From Closterium sp. Naga37s-1 (lineage: Eukaryota > Streptophyta > Zygnematophyceae > Desmidiales > Closteriaceae), in contig CANJKZ010000010.1 in assembly GCA_947471745.1 (NCBI GenBank), positions 3,769,501 through 3,833,500 of the forward strand: 64,000 nucleotides of DNA. Direction: 5' to 3'. The notes under the pieces are model-generated. The model saw only the letters and a list, made by a program, of their open reading frames with translations, was not told the DNA's origin and did no database searches. Positions 10,764 to 21,529 of the stretch are shown one piece after another (position 1 is the stretch's first letter; the number at the start of each line of letters is the position of its first letter). The position numbers and the translations under genes are program-made.

Positions 10764-13131
10764 CGCACAGAGATCGACGCAGGCGTCGTGACTTCCCAGA
10801 GTCGGGTAGTCTTCGCTTGGGTTCTCATGCAGTTTGAACTTGTGTTTAGTGGGCCTACCGTCAGAGTCCACTCCTTGCACCGTCACCTCGGGGTTGTCAC
10901 TGTCAGGCTTGTACTTCATGATGAACGGGGACAGGCGCGCGCTCAACCCGCCGCCAAAATCGTCACCACAGTCGACGTAGCGGGTCTCGAGTATGACACG
11001 GTTCTCCTGGTCTGCGCATGGACAGCTGCGAAGTCAAGTTGTGTGGACAGAAAGAACACACAGGGACAAAAGGTCAGTGGTCCAGGGGCAGATTTCTCAC
11101 ACAATCGATGATGTGGGTTAAGCAACATCATGCGCACACAGAAGCCATGCAAACCCGTCACTAGACATCATGATAGGTGCAGCAGACGCTAAAATAAATA
11201 GGCAAGACAACCCGCTCACCTCTCGCTGCTGGAAGGCCTTGTTGAAGATGTTCAGCTGCTCGAGGACGTCTGCAAGGAAGTACAAGAGAAAGTGAAACCT
11301 GTAGTTGGTGGCGAGCTCGTACAGAGTTTCGTCCCACTCATACAGCATGACGATGAGCGCTGGGAAGACGGCCACCAGACGCAGAACGGCGTCACCCCTC
11401 GAGAGCCAGTGGACTTGATGAATCCCCTGGAGCTCCAGGTTCGTAGCCGTGAAAACTTCTTGAAGGTCCAGAAATCGTTGGTGCCAAGGGCTGGAATGGC
11501 CGAGATGCTCTGCGACTTGACGGATCGGCACGTCGACCATGTCGAACTCGGGAAGGGCCTCCGCTGCATCTTTTACCGCGAGCGCCTCCCTCCAGGCATA
11601 ACACAACACAAATTGAAACACGAGGTTGCCGCATAGAATGTTACAGACAAGCGGGATAAGCAGGGTCAACCATAAACGTACCTCTGGGTTATGCAGTGGC
11701 CTGATACGAGATGCGGTATGCGGAGGCGAAGTCGAACGACAAGGCCGTCCTTGCTTCCCATCATCACCTTCGCCCCATCGGTGCTTATACTAGCGATCTT
11801 GGCAAGCTCTATGCCGAGGGCCTGCAGGTGGGACAGAAACACTGAGAGGAGAGATGATGCGTCGCACTTCTCCACAGTCAGCAGGGCAAGAAACTCGGTG
11901 ACCGCGCGGTTCTCACGGATGAAGGTAACGAAAATAATCATGTGTTTTCCCCGACACCTGTCCGTGCTCTCGTCACATGTAAGTCCGACGTACGGGCTTG
12001 CAAGGATGTGCTGGAGTTGCGTTGTGTGTAACCACGTCGCAATCGATTGTGTTAGTTGTCCAAAGCCGTACCTGTGGCGCATGTGAGTCAATGTTAGAGC
12101 AAACACACATGTTAAACAAACACACCAGCAAGTACATGATGCGTATGCGGTTACTCACGTTGTGTAGTACGTTCCGTATCCTTTCGAGGGGAATCCCGGA
12201 ACCTTCTGCGCCGCGAGGTAGCGAACAAGGTGCACCCATAATTCTATGGGTGCATCTTGCTTGGTTACTAAGAGGAGGGAGTCGCACAACTTGATGACAC
12301 GTTCCTTCTCGGTGTCACGAGCAAGGTTGTCACCGTTGATACGCGGCTGTCGGCCAGCTTCAGCAAGAAGCTTCTCCTTGTTCTTGACCGCCTCCTTGTG
12401 CTTGGTTGTTAATGCATGCCTCTTGAACGCCTGCGTCTGTACGTCCGTGGCGCCCTTCCCGCATTTCCCGCACTTTCCACCATAACCTGCATGCTCGGTA
12501 CAGATAGAGCACTTGAAAGCAGGGAGACCGTCAGATTGCCGCAAAAGAATAAGCCACGAAAACCTGTCGAGCCACTCGGTCTTGTACTTATACAGGGCCT
12601 TAGCGTAAAGCGCGTCGCGTTCCGACCGTTTAGAAGGACCAGGAACTCATGGCGACTCCTGCGTTTTGGCGATCACGGACGACGACCGTTGGTCGGCTGG
12701 CGAAGGCATGGTAGCTCCGTCGTCTGCGCCTTTTGAAAACCATGGCAGCGTTGACTGCATGTATCGGCCGGTTTTCTTGGCCACGGGCTCGGGAGCGGGT
12801 TTTTCAGCTGGAGGCGGTGAGCTGTCCTGCTCGATGACTGGCGCTGTCGGGGATGGACACAGCGCCTCCTCATCGATGTGCTCGAACGGGTCTTGTCTGG
12901 CGGCTCGAGTTCTGGGGGCTTCTCATTGACGTTAACTTGCGCTAAGCCCGAAAACAACAAGTCGAGGCCGGTTACAGCTTCAGAACGGTCTACAAGTGGC
13001 TGGCGATGCGCATCACCGCCGTGTTCGCCGTTTGTTTTCGTGCCGTCAAGCTGTTCCACCATGGTAAGTAGCGGGGACGGCCTCGCATCTAACCTAGTGA
13101 CGACCGCGGATGCAAGGGCTTGCACGGGCAA
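10734..13131 (-). pseudogene. hAT-superfamily (ZNF862/KIAA1586-like) transposase gene, multi-exon, damaged
   Basis: Minus-strand gene. An N-terminal Cys-rich zinc-finger-like region (12544-12400: CSICTEHAGYGGKCGKCGKG, then FKRHALTTKHKEAV) is followed by hAT transposase core motifs. These are GLTCDESTD with a catalytic-type Asp, then ISTDGAKVMMGSKDGLV in exon 2, and LALAVKDAAE-like plus HWLSRGDAVLRL in exon 3. Canonical GT-AG introns are readable at 12072-12158 and 11590-11681, with a donor at 11219 after exon 3. A further exon (about 11025-10734) ends at a TAG inside a repeat. Damage: a frame break near 12900 and an in-frame TGA at 12647-12649. The usual C-terminal dimerisation region is not seen. 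It could be a dead transposon or a decaying domesticated copy; terminal inverted repeats were not found. Confidence 0.68.
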
Positions 13132-13768
13132 AGCACAGGCAACGGCTCGCTGCCTCTTGGTACACTAGGAAGAAAGAGGGAAACCCAGCTTCGGATGCAA
13201 AGGTTGGAGAAGAAGGGGCCCCTGGATTGCGGAAACGGTGCATGGGCTGGGCGGCGTTGAAGCATCCCCACCACGACGTCAAGAAGGATGGCACGGTGCT
13301 TGCCAGCACAGCCCAATCCTAACGCGTCGCAGGTGATGGGTACGGGGCAGGAACGTTAGCAGCCCTCCAACACCACATGGTGGCCACGTTCGGATTGGCC
13401 AAGACTGTATGCTGCAGCGAAAAAGCCCAATGGTGTGAGACGTCGCGCCAAAAAAACACCTCTCAACGTGAACCTGAGGCAAAATTTCAAAGATTGGTCC
13501 CGCCACTGTGTGAATCTTAGATTCCCTGTAATTGCGGTCAAATCCACACGGCACAGGTAAGAATCGCTTTTAGTGTTGGTTTCGTTACAACGTAGTGGCA
13601 TCACTGTACTAGGGGGAAAAAAAACTGAAATTGCAGTGTGGCCTATCAAAAAAGGCTGAAAGACCAGTCTCACAAAAAACTCAACACTGACTTTTCAGGG
13701 TAGGTAATAAATTGACTGCCAAAATCAGGAATTTCAGGGCTTTTTTCCTGATACTCGTGATGACTCCT
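13132..13768. other. Intergenic sequence with no recognisable feature
   Basis: No ORF with family resemblance, RNA gene or repeat of the window was identified here. It ends at the left TIR of the element at 13770. Confidence 0.5.
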
Positions 13769-13769
13769 A

Positions 13770-15965
13770 CCGTATTCTCCCGGACATAACACCCGGGGGT
13801 ATTATGATAATGTTGAATAACGAGTTAACTAGGAGCTGGGGTTTTGGAGAGGCTTAGCAAGGAGAATCATGGAGGGAGAGGTTTGGCCAAAAGAAGGGGT
13901 TTGATATTAGGCAAGAGTACAAGATATAGGAGAAGGAAGAGAGAAGAAGAGGGTACACCACCAGCAGTTGATGCTAATAACTAAACTAATACACTAGCAA
14001 GCTATAGGTAGGTATAAGATATGCAATATCAATTAACACACCCCCGTAACTGCCTATGGCTATAGCTAGTGGTGTCTGGCACCAGGTCGCCTGGAGAACA
14101 GTTGCTTGTAGCTGGGATATGCACAGAAACAGCGGTTGCTAACCGGCAGCACCTGTGAACGCCAGAACGGAGGAGGGCGCGGAGAGCGCGGAGGAGGGCT
14201 GGGATAGCCGGAGGGCGAAGGATGCTGGTCGCTCGCCATCTACGAGCAAACACAACTGTTGGTGAGGAGGAGGAAGCTGCTGGTGGTGCACAGGAGGAGA
14301 GCAGAGGAGAGGCAACTGGAGGAGAGGAGAGGAGGAGGAGATGCGGCTGGAGGAGAGGAGAGGAGGAGGAGATGCGGCTGGAGGAGAGGAGAGGAGGAGA
14401 GGAGAAGGAGAGGAGAGGAGAGAAGAGAGGAGAGGAGAGGAGAGAGGAGGAGGCAGCTGGAGGAAAGGAGAGGAGAGAAGGGGCGGCTGGAGCAGAGGAG
14501 AGAGGAGAATAGAGGAGAGGAGGCGGCTGGAGGAGAGGAGAGGAGAGAAGGAGCGGCTGGAGCAGAGGAGAGAGGAGAGGAGAAGAGAGGAGGCGGCTGG
14601 CGCGGCAAAAGCTCTCCCGCCACCCCCTCACCCTCCCCCCCCCCCCCACAGCGACAGGCGCTGCAGGGAGAGAGCAAGGAGCTGGTCACCCCCGCCACCC
14701 CCTCATCCCCCTCCCCCCCATGCACCGGCGCTGGTGGAAGTGCTGGCGTCGCGCTGGCGCTGGCGCCCGCGGTTGGCGCTGGCGCTGGCGCCCGCCATCG
14801 GCGCTGGCGTCCGCGCTGGCGCTGGCGACCGCCGTTGGCGCTGGCGACCGCCGTTGGCGCTGGGCGCTGGCGTCGGCGCTGGCGTTGGCGTCCGCCGTTG
14901 GTGCTGGCGCTGGCGCTCGCGCTCGCGCTCCCGCTGGCGACTATCGCCGGCGCATTCGCGAACGCGCTGGCGGGTCGATGGCGCTCGCCATGATGGCCGC
15001 CGCGACCGTCGCCCTGAGCGCCGCGACGAGGCAGGCGAATTGAAGGCGACGGGGGGCAGCGCGACGGGTTTAGCATAGGCTCCGGAAACAGCAGCAGATT
15101 TCGCGCAAGCAGCATAGTGGGCCGCCATGGCAGAAGGCGGAGTTGGTGGGCCCATTTAGAATAGGTCCTAGAAAAGACCACACTCTGATAACCATGTTGA
15201 ATAACGAGTTAACTAGGAGCTGGGCTTTTGGAGAGGCTTAGCAAGGAGAATCATGGAGGGAGAGGTTTGGCCAAAAGAAGGGGGTTTGATATTAGGCAAG
15301 AGTACAAGATATAGGAGAAGGAAGAGAGAAGAAGAGGGTACACCACCAGCAGTTGATGCTAATAACTAAACTAATACACTAGCAAGCTATAGGCAGGTAT
15401 AAGATATGCAATATCAATTAACAGATAATCACAGGGAAAAAAGGGGGGGGGTCCTCTCAACGGAAAATCCTATATAATACCCGGGTGGTTACATATGGTA
15501 TATTTTAATGTAAGAGTATTCTTTGATTAGACAATTTGGGTGTTTCAATGGTCGTTTTAACATCACAGTTTACGGCGAGAATGTGAGTTTCACCTTTCGG
15601 GCCATTTGCAGCGGAAGATTCGCCAGCGTGGCGACAGCGAGATTGTGGGAGGGGGGAAATGTCTACTTGCAACGACAGATTCGCCAGTGTGGCGACAGCG
15701 AGATTGTGGGAGGAAGGAAATTTCAGCAGATTCTAAGTGAAAGTACACGCGAAATTTCATCTAGGAAGCATCCTCGCGATATTCTCCCGTAAGGAATCTG
15801 ACTCGATAACAGCTATAATAGGAATCTGTAAGAAAAGGGGGTGTTATAGAAAATCACCCAAAAGGGGGGGGTATAGTACAAACGAGGTCGGCTATAGCAC
15901 CCCCCCCGCACAAGCTACTCGGGGGTATACTATTACGGGGGGGTGTTTTGTCCGGGAGAATACGA
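13770..15965. mobile_element. TIR element (MITE-like, about 0.58 kb without its insert) interrupted by a small LTR element
   Basis: The left end reads CGTATTCTCCCGGACATAAC from 13771. The right end, reverse-complemented, reads CGTATTCTCCCGGACAAAAC ending at 15964. The match continues into ACACCC, giving terminal inverted repeats of about 25 bp. Both ends are flanked by TA (13768-13769 and 15966-15967), which is compatible with a TA target duplication of the Tc1/mariner type. The inner part is AT-rich with G-runs and a roughly 65-bp direct duplication (15600-15720). No transposase is present. The LTR element 13811-15423 sits inside the left part. Confidence 0.65.
13811..15423 (-). mobile_element. 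Non-autonomous LTR retrotransposon with 228-bp LTRs
   Basis: Direct repeats at 13811-14038 and 15195-15423 begin TGTTGAATAACG and end CAATTAACA. They differ at about three positions. The 5-bp target duplication GATAA is at 13806-13810 and 15424-15428. Orientation is minus: next to the right LTR the minus strand reads TGGTTATCAGAGTG, resembling an initiator-tRNA-Met primer-binding site, and a G-rich polypurine tract precedes the left LTR. The 1156-bp interior encodes no retroelement protein. It holds a GAGGAG-type purine tract (14260-14600) and a GGCGCTGGC-type tract (14730-14960). Confidence 0.9.
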
Positions 15966-15968
15966 TAA

Positions 15969-16770
15969 GTTACTCTAGAATTTTGACAAGATCAGGCAAG
16001 TTGAAGCATTATAAAACTAAATCATACTTTAGAGACAAATCAGTCATAAAAGACAAAATACAAGGTGCTTTCCAGCATATCAATACAAACACAACAGAGG
16101 GCCATCAAGAGCACACAACAAACAAGTGAAAGCCGAAGAAAAAGAAACGAGATTGCTGTTGTTTATTTGCGAGGCAGCACTCTTACTTTGGCTGCCAGGC
16201 AGTGCATCTGCTCCCACCCACCAGCTGGACATTCAAATTTCATCCTCTCAAATCACCTCCGCGAAATCACTTCTTTGGGATGTTCCCTGCACAAAGGCGA
16301 TAAGCGGGGAGGGAGGAGGGGTGAATGGGGGAAGGTGGGGGCGTACTGACGCACGACCCAGGGCACCCAATGGTGGAAAGTACTCAAGAAAAAGAAATGA
16401 AGGGAAAGGAAAATGACTCAGATGAACGAGAGACACACAGGGGGGTACGCACCAGTGACACAGCGAGCAGGCTTCACTGATTTGCCAATCTTCTTAGAGT
16501 TGGCCACGCAGGAAATGATGGAAGGGGGAACGTGATGGATGAGGCGGGGCAGTGGAAAAGAGAGTAAGACAGAGAGTGAGAGGTGAGCAATGGGCCACTG
16601 GTGGTGAGCAATGGGCCACTGGTGGTGAGCAAGAGGTGCGAAGCAGGGAAGACTGCGGGCATTCTCACACTTGCACAACACCACAACTCACCACTCGCCC
16701 TTCACCCCTTACCCAACTCACCCCTTGCCCAACTCACCCCTTGCCCAACTCACCCCTTGCCCAACTCAAC
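15969..16770. repeat. 3' flank of gene A, duplicated at 46084-46910
   Basis: From AGTTACTCTAGAATTTTGA onward the sequence matches 46084-46910 with scattered changes and short indels. It includes the putative 3' exon region of gene A (SKKIGKSVKPARCVTG on the minus strand, about 16440-16500) and an intron array of GTGAGTTGGGCAAG-type units (about 16700-16780). Confidence 0.75.
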
Positions 16771-16780
16771 CCCAACTCAC

Positions 16781-19219
16781 CGCGTGCCCTTCACCAGGGT
16801 CTTCACAGCCTTGCCCTTGCAGCTCGGCGCCACAAAGAACTCGATCCTCTTGCACGCCTGCTGCCCTGCCCCAACCTTCCCCGGCTGCTGCCACACCACC
16901 TGCACCTTCTTCTTCCCGCGCCCAGTCTTGCCCGGAATGCCCACGCAGCTGCTCCTGGCAAAGCTGAAGGAACGCCCCTTACGCATGCTCGTGCCCACAC
17001 TGTTCACTATAATGGGGGGCGCAGGGGGCGCTGGGGGTGCGGGGGGAACAGTGGGGGGCACTGGGGTGGTCCCATTGTCATGGGTGGTGCCATTGCCAGC
17101 GGTGGTGACATTGCCAGGGGGGATGAATGGGGGCTCTGGGATGACTGTGGGCTTGGGGGTCACTGGTGGCTCGGGGGTCACTGGTGGCTCGGGGGTCACG
17201 GGTGGCTCGGGGGTAACTGGTGGCTCGGGGGTCACTGGTGGCTCGGGGGTCACTGGTGGCTCGGGGGTCACTGGTGGCTCGGGGGTCACTGGTGGCTCGG
17301 GGGTCACTGGTGGCTCGGGGGTCACTGGTGGCTCGGGGGTCACTGGTGGCTCGGGGGTCACTGGCGGCTCGGGGGTCACTGGTGGCTCGGGGGTCACTGG
17401 TGGCTCGGGGGTCACTGGAGGCTCGGGGGTCACTGGAGGCTCGGGGGTCACTGGTGGCTCGGGGGTCACTGGTGGCTCAGGGGTCACTGGTGGCTCGGGG
17501 GTCACTGCCGGCTCGGGGGTCACTGGTGGCTCGGGGGTCACTGGTGGCTCGGGGGTCACTGGTGGCTTGGGGGTCACTGGTGGCTTGGGGGTCACTGGTG
17601 GCTGGGTGGTCACTGGTGCCTCGCCGCCCTTGCCGCCCGACGCCTCGCCGCCCTTGCCGTCCGACGCCTCGCCGCCCTTGCCGCCCAATGCCTCGCCGCC
17701 CTTGCCGCTCGACGCCTCGCCGCCCTTGCCGCCCGACGTTTCGCCGCCCTTGCCGCCCTTGCCACCCGCTGCCTCGCCGCCCTTTCCGCCTGCTGCCTCG
17801 CCGGCCTTGCCGCCCGCTGCCTCGCCGGCCTTGCCGCCCGCTGCCTCGCTGCCCTGGCCGCCTGCTCCCTCGCTGCCCGCATCCACTGCTTTCTCGCTGC
17901 CCTTGTTGTCGCTCACGCCATTGCTGCCCGCATCCACTGCTTTCTCGCTGCCCTTGTTGTCGCTCACGCCATTGCTGCCCGCATCCACTGCTTTCTCGCT
18001 GCCCTTGTTGTCGCTCACGCCATTGCTGCCCGCATCCACTGCTTTCTCGCTGCCCTTGTTGTCGCTCACGCCATTGCTGCCCGCATCCACTGCTTTCTCG
18101 CTGCCCTTGTTGTCGCTCACGCCATTGCTGCCCGCATCCGCTGCTTTCTCGCTGCCCTTGTTGTCGCTCACGCCATTGCTGCCCGCATCCGCTGCTTTCT
18201 CGCTGCCCTTGTTGTCGCTCACGCCATTGCTGCCCGCATCCGCTGCTTTCTCGCTGCCCTTGTTGTCGCTCACGCCATTGCTGCCCGCATCCGCTGCTTT
18301 CTCGCTGCCCTTGTTGTCGCTCACGCCATTGCTGCCCGCATCCATTGCTTTCTCGCTGCCCTTGTTGTCGCTCACGCCATTGCTGCCCGCATCCACTGCT
18401 TTCTCGCTGCCCTTGTTGTCGCTCACGCCATTGCTGCCCGCATCCACTGCTTTCTCACTGCCCTTGTTGTCGCTCACGCCATTGCTGTCCGCATCCACTG
18501 CTTTCTCGCTGCCCTTGTTGTCGCTCACGCCATTGCTGCCCGCATCCACTGCTTTCTCGCTGCCCTTGTTGTCGCTCACGCCATTGCTGCCCGCATCCAC
18601 TGCTTTCTCGCTGCCCTTGTTGTCGCTCACGCCATTGCTGCCCGCATCCACTTCTTTCTCGCTGCCCTTGTTGTCGTTGCTCCCCGCATCCGCTGCTTTA
18701 ATGGTGTTTGTGCCGCTCACCACATTGCTGACCTTGTCTGTTGCTGTCTTGGTGTTTGTGCCGCTCACCACATTGCTGACCTTGTCTGTTGCTGTCTTGG
18801 TGTTTGTGCCGCTCACCACATTGCTGACCTTGTCTGTTGCTGTCTTGGTGTTTGTGCCGCTCACCACATTGCTGACCTTGTCTGTTGCTGTCTTGGTGTT
18901 TGTGCCGCTCACCACATTGCTGACCTTGTCTGTTGCTGTGTTGGTGCTCGTGCTCGTGCTCGTGCTAGCTTTGTCCGTCACTTTCTTGATGCTCTCAGTC
19001 GCTGCATTGCTGACCGCGCTCGTTACTTTCTGGGTGCTCGAGCCGGCCTCGCTGCCCGTATTGAGCAAAAGGCGTATTGACAAAGGACATGCGTGGGAGG
19101 AGAAAGGCAGGGGGCGCAATGCGGCGAGTCGTACCGGTGAAGAGCGCGACGAGGAAGACGCGAATCACGAGCGTCGCACTCCCCATTTTCCGCCGCATAC
19201 TCGCCGGCGGCGTCCCCAT
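16781..19219 (-). CDS. Gene A: predicted secreted, repeat-built protein with (PPVTPE)n tract and basic Cys-containing C-terminal domain
   Basis: Function unknown. The proposed start at 19219 gives a hydrophobic leader (MGSATLVIRVFLVALFTG), a likely signal peptide, with a GT donor at 19134; the matching acceptor could not be fixed. The main exon (about 19060-16781) encodes, in order: about five 16-residue SGTNTKTATDKVSNVV units; about sixteen 17-residue units (DAGSNGVSDNKGSEKAV); 8-residue GGKGGEAS units; about 26 copies of PPVTPE; then a non-repetitive basic domain (SFARSSCVGIPGKTGRGKKK, then ACKRIEFFVAPSCKGKAVK) with three cysteines. The exon ends in a perfect GTGAGT donor at 16780. Two alternative last exons are possible: a short one ending RRLANQ, or one ending CVTGNIPKK. 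The Pro-rich tract resembles cell-wall hydroxyproline-rich glycoproteins. The long plus-strand frames are repeat artefacts. Confidence 0.62.
17150..17612 (-). repeat. 18-bp tandem array encoding PPVTPE in gene A
   Basis: About 26 copies of an 18-bp unit (plus strand GGCTCGGGGGTCACTGGT) with few substitutions. All copies keep the reading frame. Confidence 0.93.
17878..18690 (-). repeat. 51-bp tandem array in gene A (17-residue acidic/Ser-rich unit)
   Basis: About sixteen nearly identical 51-bp units, each containing GTTGTCGCTCACGCCATTGC. A few share a Thr/Ala-type change (ATCCACTG versus ATCCGCTG) in adjacent units, as expected from recent local expansion. Confidence 0.93.
18700..18945 (-). 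repeat. 48-bp tandem array in gene A (Thr/Val-rich unit)
   Basis: Five near-perfect 48-bp units, each containing GTGCCGCTCACCACATTGCT, encoding TATDKVSNVVSGTNTK. Confidence 0.92.
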
Positions 19220-19263
19220 GAGGCGCGCAGCACGCGGGTACGATCACGACGATGGAGCGTTAT

Positions 19264-20260
19264 AGGGAGGTTTGGATCGGTTGAGATGAGATTGAAGCAA
19301 TGGACGCGCGACCACTCGGTCGACGGCAGGAAGGACTGAAGAGAGGAGCTACAAGCGCCGCGGCGACGGTGGGAGAGCGAAGGGTGAAAGCTTCGCTTGA
19401 AAGGAAGCGGCTGCGATGAACTATGCTGCTCATCGCTGCTGCTCCCGTCTCCTTTTCTACTATGTGCTCGCCTCTCGAGCCTCGCCTCACCCATCACTCG
19501 CATCGCATCACACCCTCCGAACCTCTCGTTTCGCGTCGGAAATCTCCGAGCCTCCGGTCAATCGTTAGCAATGAAGGGAAGCATTTCGTGCAGCAAGCAG
19601 GCAGCGGCCAACGTAAGTCTAGTGCGTCAAGCGATGGAGACGCCGTCGCAGCAACGAGCACGCGTTCCACTTCGCCAGGGAAGGTCGCCACCGGCGTGGG
19701 ACGATCCCCGGCAGTTTCACTACTGGCAGCGACCCGCAGAGCAGAAAACGCTCGCCGTGGCGACGACGACCCGAGGATCGCAAGTAACGCGGTCATTCTT
19801 AGTGCGACGCCTCCTAGTGGTGGATTCCTTCCCGACTTCTGCTACTTTCCAACTAATGGGCATTCCGCGAACGCGATTCCGGTAATCGCATAAATGAGTT
19901 TGTGGCGAGGTGAAGCGGATGAATTACGAATTGCGTGATGAATTATTGCGGCCCAATTTCGTTCGTTAAAATCTGACTTTTGTAGGTTCATTCTGGTGTG
20001 CGATGGTCTAAAGCGGTGAAAGTCGGTTTACAGAAGATGTGCGAAAATCCTTTCCTAGTCATCAAGGGTGGTCCAGTATGGTTGATCGCAGAGATGCGAA
20101 TGCGACGACGAGGTCAATGGAGAGGAATAATGGAAACAGACGGCTTGGTGTCTTACTGGTCCGCCAATATGAACACAAATTTTCATTCTGGTGCAAAATG
20201 GTTGGAAGCGGTTTAAATGACCCCGAAATGAACGAACTGGACACCCCCTAAGAAAGAAGT
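19264..20260. repeat. Upstream block of gene A, duplicated at 50108-51170
   Basis: The block starts AGGGAGGTTTGGATCGG and matches 50108 onward for about 1 kb with scattered substitutions. A plus-strand frame (19423-19893, 156 residues) is open in both loci for its second half, and a GTAAGT donor-like site lies at about 19613. A 4-bp insertion in the other locus changes the frame of the first half, so a real gene is doubtful. It probably contains the gene A promoter. Confidence 0.7.
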
Positions 20261-21039
20261 TGATGCGTTAGATTAATAGGTGATATTGGTAGAATGACTA
20301 AAGATCTAGTTCAAGAAATTTGTCAAGATAATAAAGCTGAGTCAAGGGGTATAAGTAGCTTTTAAATCATGTACACATAGTTTTAGTTCCGCCATATCAC
20401 AGATTATTAAGTATAGGTAGTAGCCGAATAGAGTAGCCGTTGTTGCTAACGGGGCTTCGCCAACTTCGCGCGCACTGTTTCACCAAACCTTGCACTGCTG
20501 GAGTAGACGAGTCAGCCTACGCTTCGGGACTAGCCCGAACCTCGCGCCAGCGTAGCACTAGCTAGCTCGCACACACCGCGTTACTGTTTGCATGTTTTCG
20601 CGTATAAGTATTCGTTCATGCCTTCGCTCATACTTGGCACTCGTTTGACAACTTACTACAATCCTCGCTACCTCGATTCATTGCACCCGTAACAGAAACA
20701 TAAGGGTGCGCTGCATGAAGTATACACCACATATATAAGCAATAGTTTGGAAGGAGAGTCATCAGCACATGATTCGCCTCGTGACGAACTCAGAATGACG
20801 AGTCCGCCATGGATTCTGACGAGAGGCTTTGAACCTATATCACTTGAAGTTTCCGTATCAATTGACTTCAAGAACCACACATCCATATTCATCGTTACAA
20901 GGCGATTCGGGTGATACAATTTCATCAGGTGACGTCGGCCCACACTCTCTAAGACGTTGTTGTTAGGTACTACTCTTCAATCTCTCCTGCCACCCGGCCA
21001 CTGCGGCAGAACCATACATTGTTAGGGGAGGTACGGCAA
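20261..21039. other. Unassigned intergenic sequence
   Basis: No coding region or repeat of this window was recognised. The boundary to the truncated Copia-C gag remnant is near 21040. Confidence 0.45.
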
Positions 21040-21324
21040 GTGTAGATACACGTCTACTCTTGCTGGAGGTACAGCTGGTGGCCGCGGAGGTCCTTGGGGT
21101 GGACAGCAGCGGCAGCAGCGTCCGTCGGAGACCCTCTCGCTGCAGCAGCTTCGTGACTGGGCTGTCCGGTGTGGCAGCCTCGATGGCGGAGCTTTCGGTA
21201 CTAGTGCTGGGGGTGCAGAGGCACCTGGTGGTGTAGAGGCTGCTAGTCTAGGTGCTTGTGACTCAGCTAGCACAGGTGCAGAGCCTGAGGAGGCCTACTC
21301 GACTCAAGCGCGTCTCGCTGCTTC
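21040..21324 (+). mobile_element. Copia-C, gag end and protease start (5'-truncated, left of the Copia-B insertion)
   Basis: A Gly-rich stretch, the motif LSLQQLRDWAVRCGSL (about 21140-21180) and a protease start that continues across the Copia-B insertion. The protease site reads Asp-Ser-Ser-Ala where Copia-A has Asp-Ser-Gly-Ala, so it would be inactive. No gag N-terminus, primer-binding site or 5' LTR is found upstream. The last five bases, GCTTC (21320-21324), are the target duplication of Copia-B. Confidence 0.82.
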
Positions 21325-21460
21325 TGTCAAACATTATATGTTTATATTGTGTAGGCTATAGTGGGTTTAGCCTTAGGGGGTACAGCTTTGTTAGGGTTTC
21401 CTACTTGTATCCCCCTCCTACCTAGTTTCATGCATTCTCGTTCTATTCTAGATTCTAACA
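21325..21460 (+). repeat. 5' LTR of Copia-B
   Basis: 136 bp, TG...CA, identical to 28585-28720 and to the duplicated copy at 34806-34941. Confidence 0.96.
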
Positions 21461-21529
21461 TGGTATCACGAGCCTAGGTTGCTACCTAGGACCGCTTTCT
21501 ACTATGGGCCCACTATTCCCCTAGAAGCG

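Noticed and set aside
14240..15181. 313-residue minus-strand frame within the small LTR element
   Set aside because: It is made of GGCGCTGGC- and GAGGAG-type low-complexity tracts and has no gag or pol motif.
17150..18945. CRISPR-like appearance of the regular repeats
   Set aside because: The units are contiguous tandem copies without unique spacers and are in frame with a coding region.
16552..19339. Plus-strand frames of 842 and 918 residues across gene A, and 1166 residues across gene B
   Set aside because: All arrays have units divisible by three and no stop in several frames, so long frames arise automatically. Only the minus strand gives a signal peptide, a non-repetitive conserved C-terminal domain and a splice donor.
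19423..19893. A divergently transcribed gene upstream of gene A (and 50241-50741 upstream of gene B)
   Set aside because: A 4-bp difference between the loci changes the frame in the first half, and no domain is recognised; it is more likely flanking DNA.
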